A DNA stretch of 5,855 nucleotides from Ignavibacteriota bacterium. GTDB taxonomy: Bacteria > Bacteroidota > Ignavibacteria > Palsa-1295. Shown in pieces: positions 5,369 to 5,855 of the stretch. The position numbers were made by a program, and so were the translations under genes. The stretch's first letter is position 1. Every line of letters starts with the position of its first letter. The DNA is taken from the NCBI GenBank assembly GCA_025357895.1, contig JANYLL010000321.1, positions 1 through 5,855 on the forward strand. Direction: 5' to 3'. The notes below the pieces were generated by a model that was given only the letters and a program-made list of their open reading frames with translations, ran no database searches and was not told the origin of the DNA.

Positions 5369-5855
5369 TTGAAGAAAGCAAAACCAGTTAAGAAGAAGAA
5401 AGCGATCGCTCCTAAGCCTAAGCGGAAGCCTGTACCGAAGCGCATTAAAGCTGCTCCGGCGAAACCCGTTCGCCGTGTTGCAGAGCCAAAAGTGATCGTT
5501 AAACCTGCACCCGTTCCGCTCTCACCCTCTGTTGAAGCAACAGAAGAACCCGTAAAGAAAGTACCTGAGACGAAGGATAGGCAGCGCGAAGATAAGGCGC
5601 TCGTCCGACGTGCGATAAGCGGCGAGCAGCGTGCATATAGTGAACTTGTCAAGCGGCATAAGCGCGGCATCGAACGTCTCGTCCGCCCGATAACCCGCAA
5701 TGCAACGACCGATGAAGTTGAAGATCTTGTACAGGAAGCATTCACAAAAGCATTTTTGCACCTGACCTCATACTCCGAAGAATACGCCTTCAGCACCTGG
5801 CTTTACCGCATAGCAACCAATCATGCGATTGATTATTTGCGCCGGAAAAAACTTT
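5369..5855 (+). CDS. ECF-type RNA polymerase sigma factor (5' part) with Lys/Pro/Ala-rich N-terminal tail
   Basis: The frame is open from TAA at 5303-5305 to the window end and contains no ATG. TTG at 5369 is the best start because it opens the basic stretch 'KKAKPVKKKKAIAPKPKRK'; a GTG at 5492 is the alternative. From TTG, 162 residues are visible. Residues 1-74 are rich in Lys, Pro, Ala, Val and Arg and look disordered. From residue 75 the sequence is sigma-70 region 2: 'ALVRRAISGEQRAYSELVKR' (helix 2.1), 'DEVEDLVQEAFTKAF' (116-129, the classical D.EDLvQe.F), and 'FSTWLYRIATNHAIDYLRRKK' from about 141, the -10 recognition helix typical of ECF factors such as RpoE/SigW. Region 4 lies beyond the edge. 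It would direct RNA polymerase to a specific promoter set; no anti-sigma gene is visible here. The tail is unusual for ECF factors, and its role is unknown. Confidence 0.85.
   Translation, partial: MKKAKPVKKKKAIAPKPKRKPVPKRIKAAPAKPVRRVAEPKVIVKPAPVPLSPSVEATEEPVKKVPETKDRQREDKALVRRAISGEQRAYSELVKRHKRGIERLVRPITRNATTDEVEDLVQEAFTKAFLHLTSYSEEYAFSTWLYRIATNHAIDYLRRKKL

Noticed and set aside
5302..5796. 164-codon open frame on the minus strand opposite the sigma factor gene
   Set aside because: It is Ser/Arg/Phe-rich without domain features and lies wholly antisense to clear sigma-70 region 2 coding; the Lys/Ala/Pro-rich codons of the sense strand create long shadow frames.

Overview
The window looks like chromosomal DNA from a member of the Bacteroidota/Chlorobiota/Ignavibacteria side of the FCB group. 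The main reason is three consecutive exported proteins ending in a type IX secretion (T9SS) type A sorting domain, with 'FSxSAFPNP.S..L.I.YSL' entry motifs and 'GSYxLxL' exits. The GC content is moderate and most starts lack a strong Shine-Dalgarno sequence. A Kapaibacteriota- or Ignavibacteria-like source is plausible, but this is inference: there is no rRNA or marker gene to settle it.

Layout. (1) Positions 1-431, + strand: the 3' end of a small gene resembling RelE/barnase-fold (PBECR-like) proteins, overlapping by 7 nt a 75-aa DUF2283 protein. This is a possible two-gene toxin-antitoxin-like module. (2) 456-1478, + strand: a complete class I tagatose 1,6-bisphosphate aldolase (LacD family) with its lysine and glutamate active-site residues in place and no lac/tagatose genes beside it. 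(3) 1475-5191, - strand: three tandem paralogues encoding secreted proteins, called here A (1475-2464), B (2461-3759) and C (3756-5191). Each has a signal peptide, an IPT/TIG-like N-terminal domain, a variable unassigned middle with a shared 'R.DLHS.LR'-like motif, and a T9SS C-terminal domain. B and C also carry a fibronectin type III-like domain. The genes overlap by ATGA junctions and should be one operon read C-B-A. C is split by a one-base deficit near 4706-4730, so it appears as two fragments. (4) 5192-5368: a divergent intergenic region with degenerate heptamer repeats and small hairpins. (5) 5369-5855, + strand: the 5' part of an ECF-type sigma factor with an unusual Lys/Pro/Ala-rich N-terminal tail and no in-frame ATG; it runs off the end of the window.

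How the parts relate. The A-B-C block is the most interesting part. B and C share a gap-free, roughly 91% identical stretch of about 406 bp covering the end of one gene, the junction, and the start of the next gene, while the central protein regions have diverged. This is the signature of tandem duplication with later gene conversion or unequal crossing-over, and it would allow loss or gain of a whole gene with junctions intact. The products are probably cell-surface or secreted proteins exported by Sec and then T9SS. No CRISPR array, tRNA, rRNA, insertion sequence or convincing terminator was seen.
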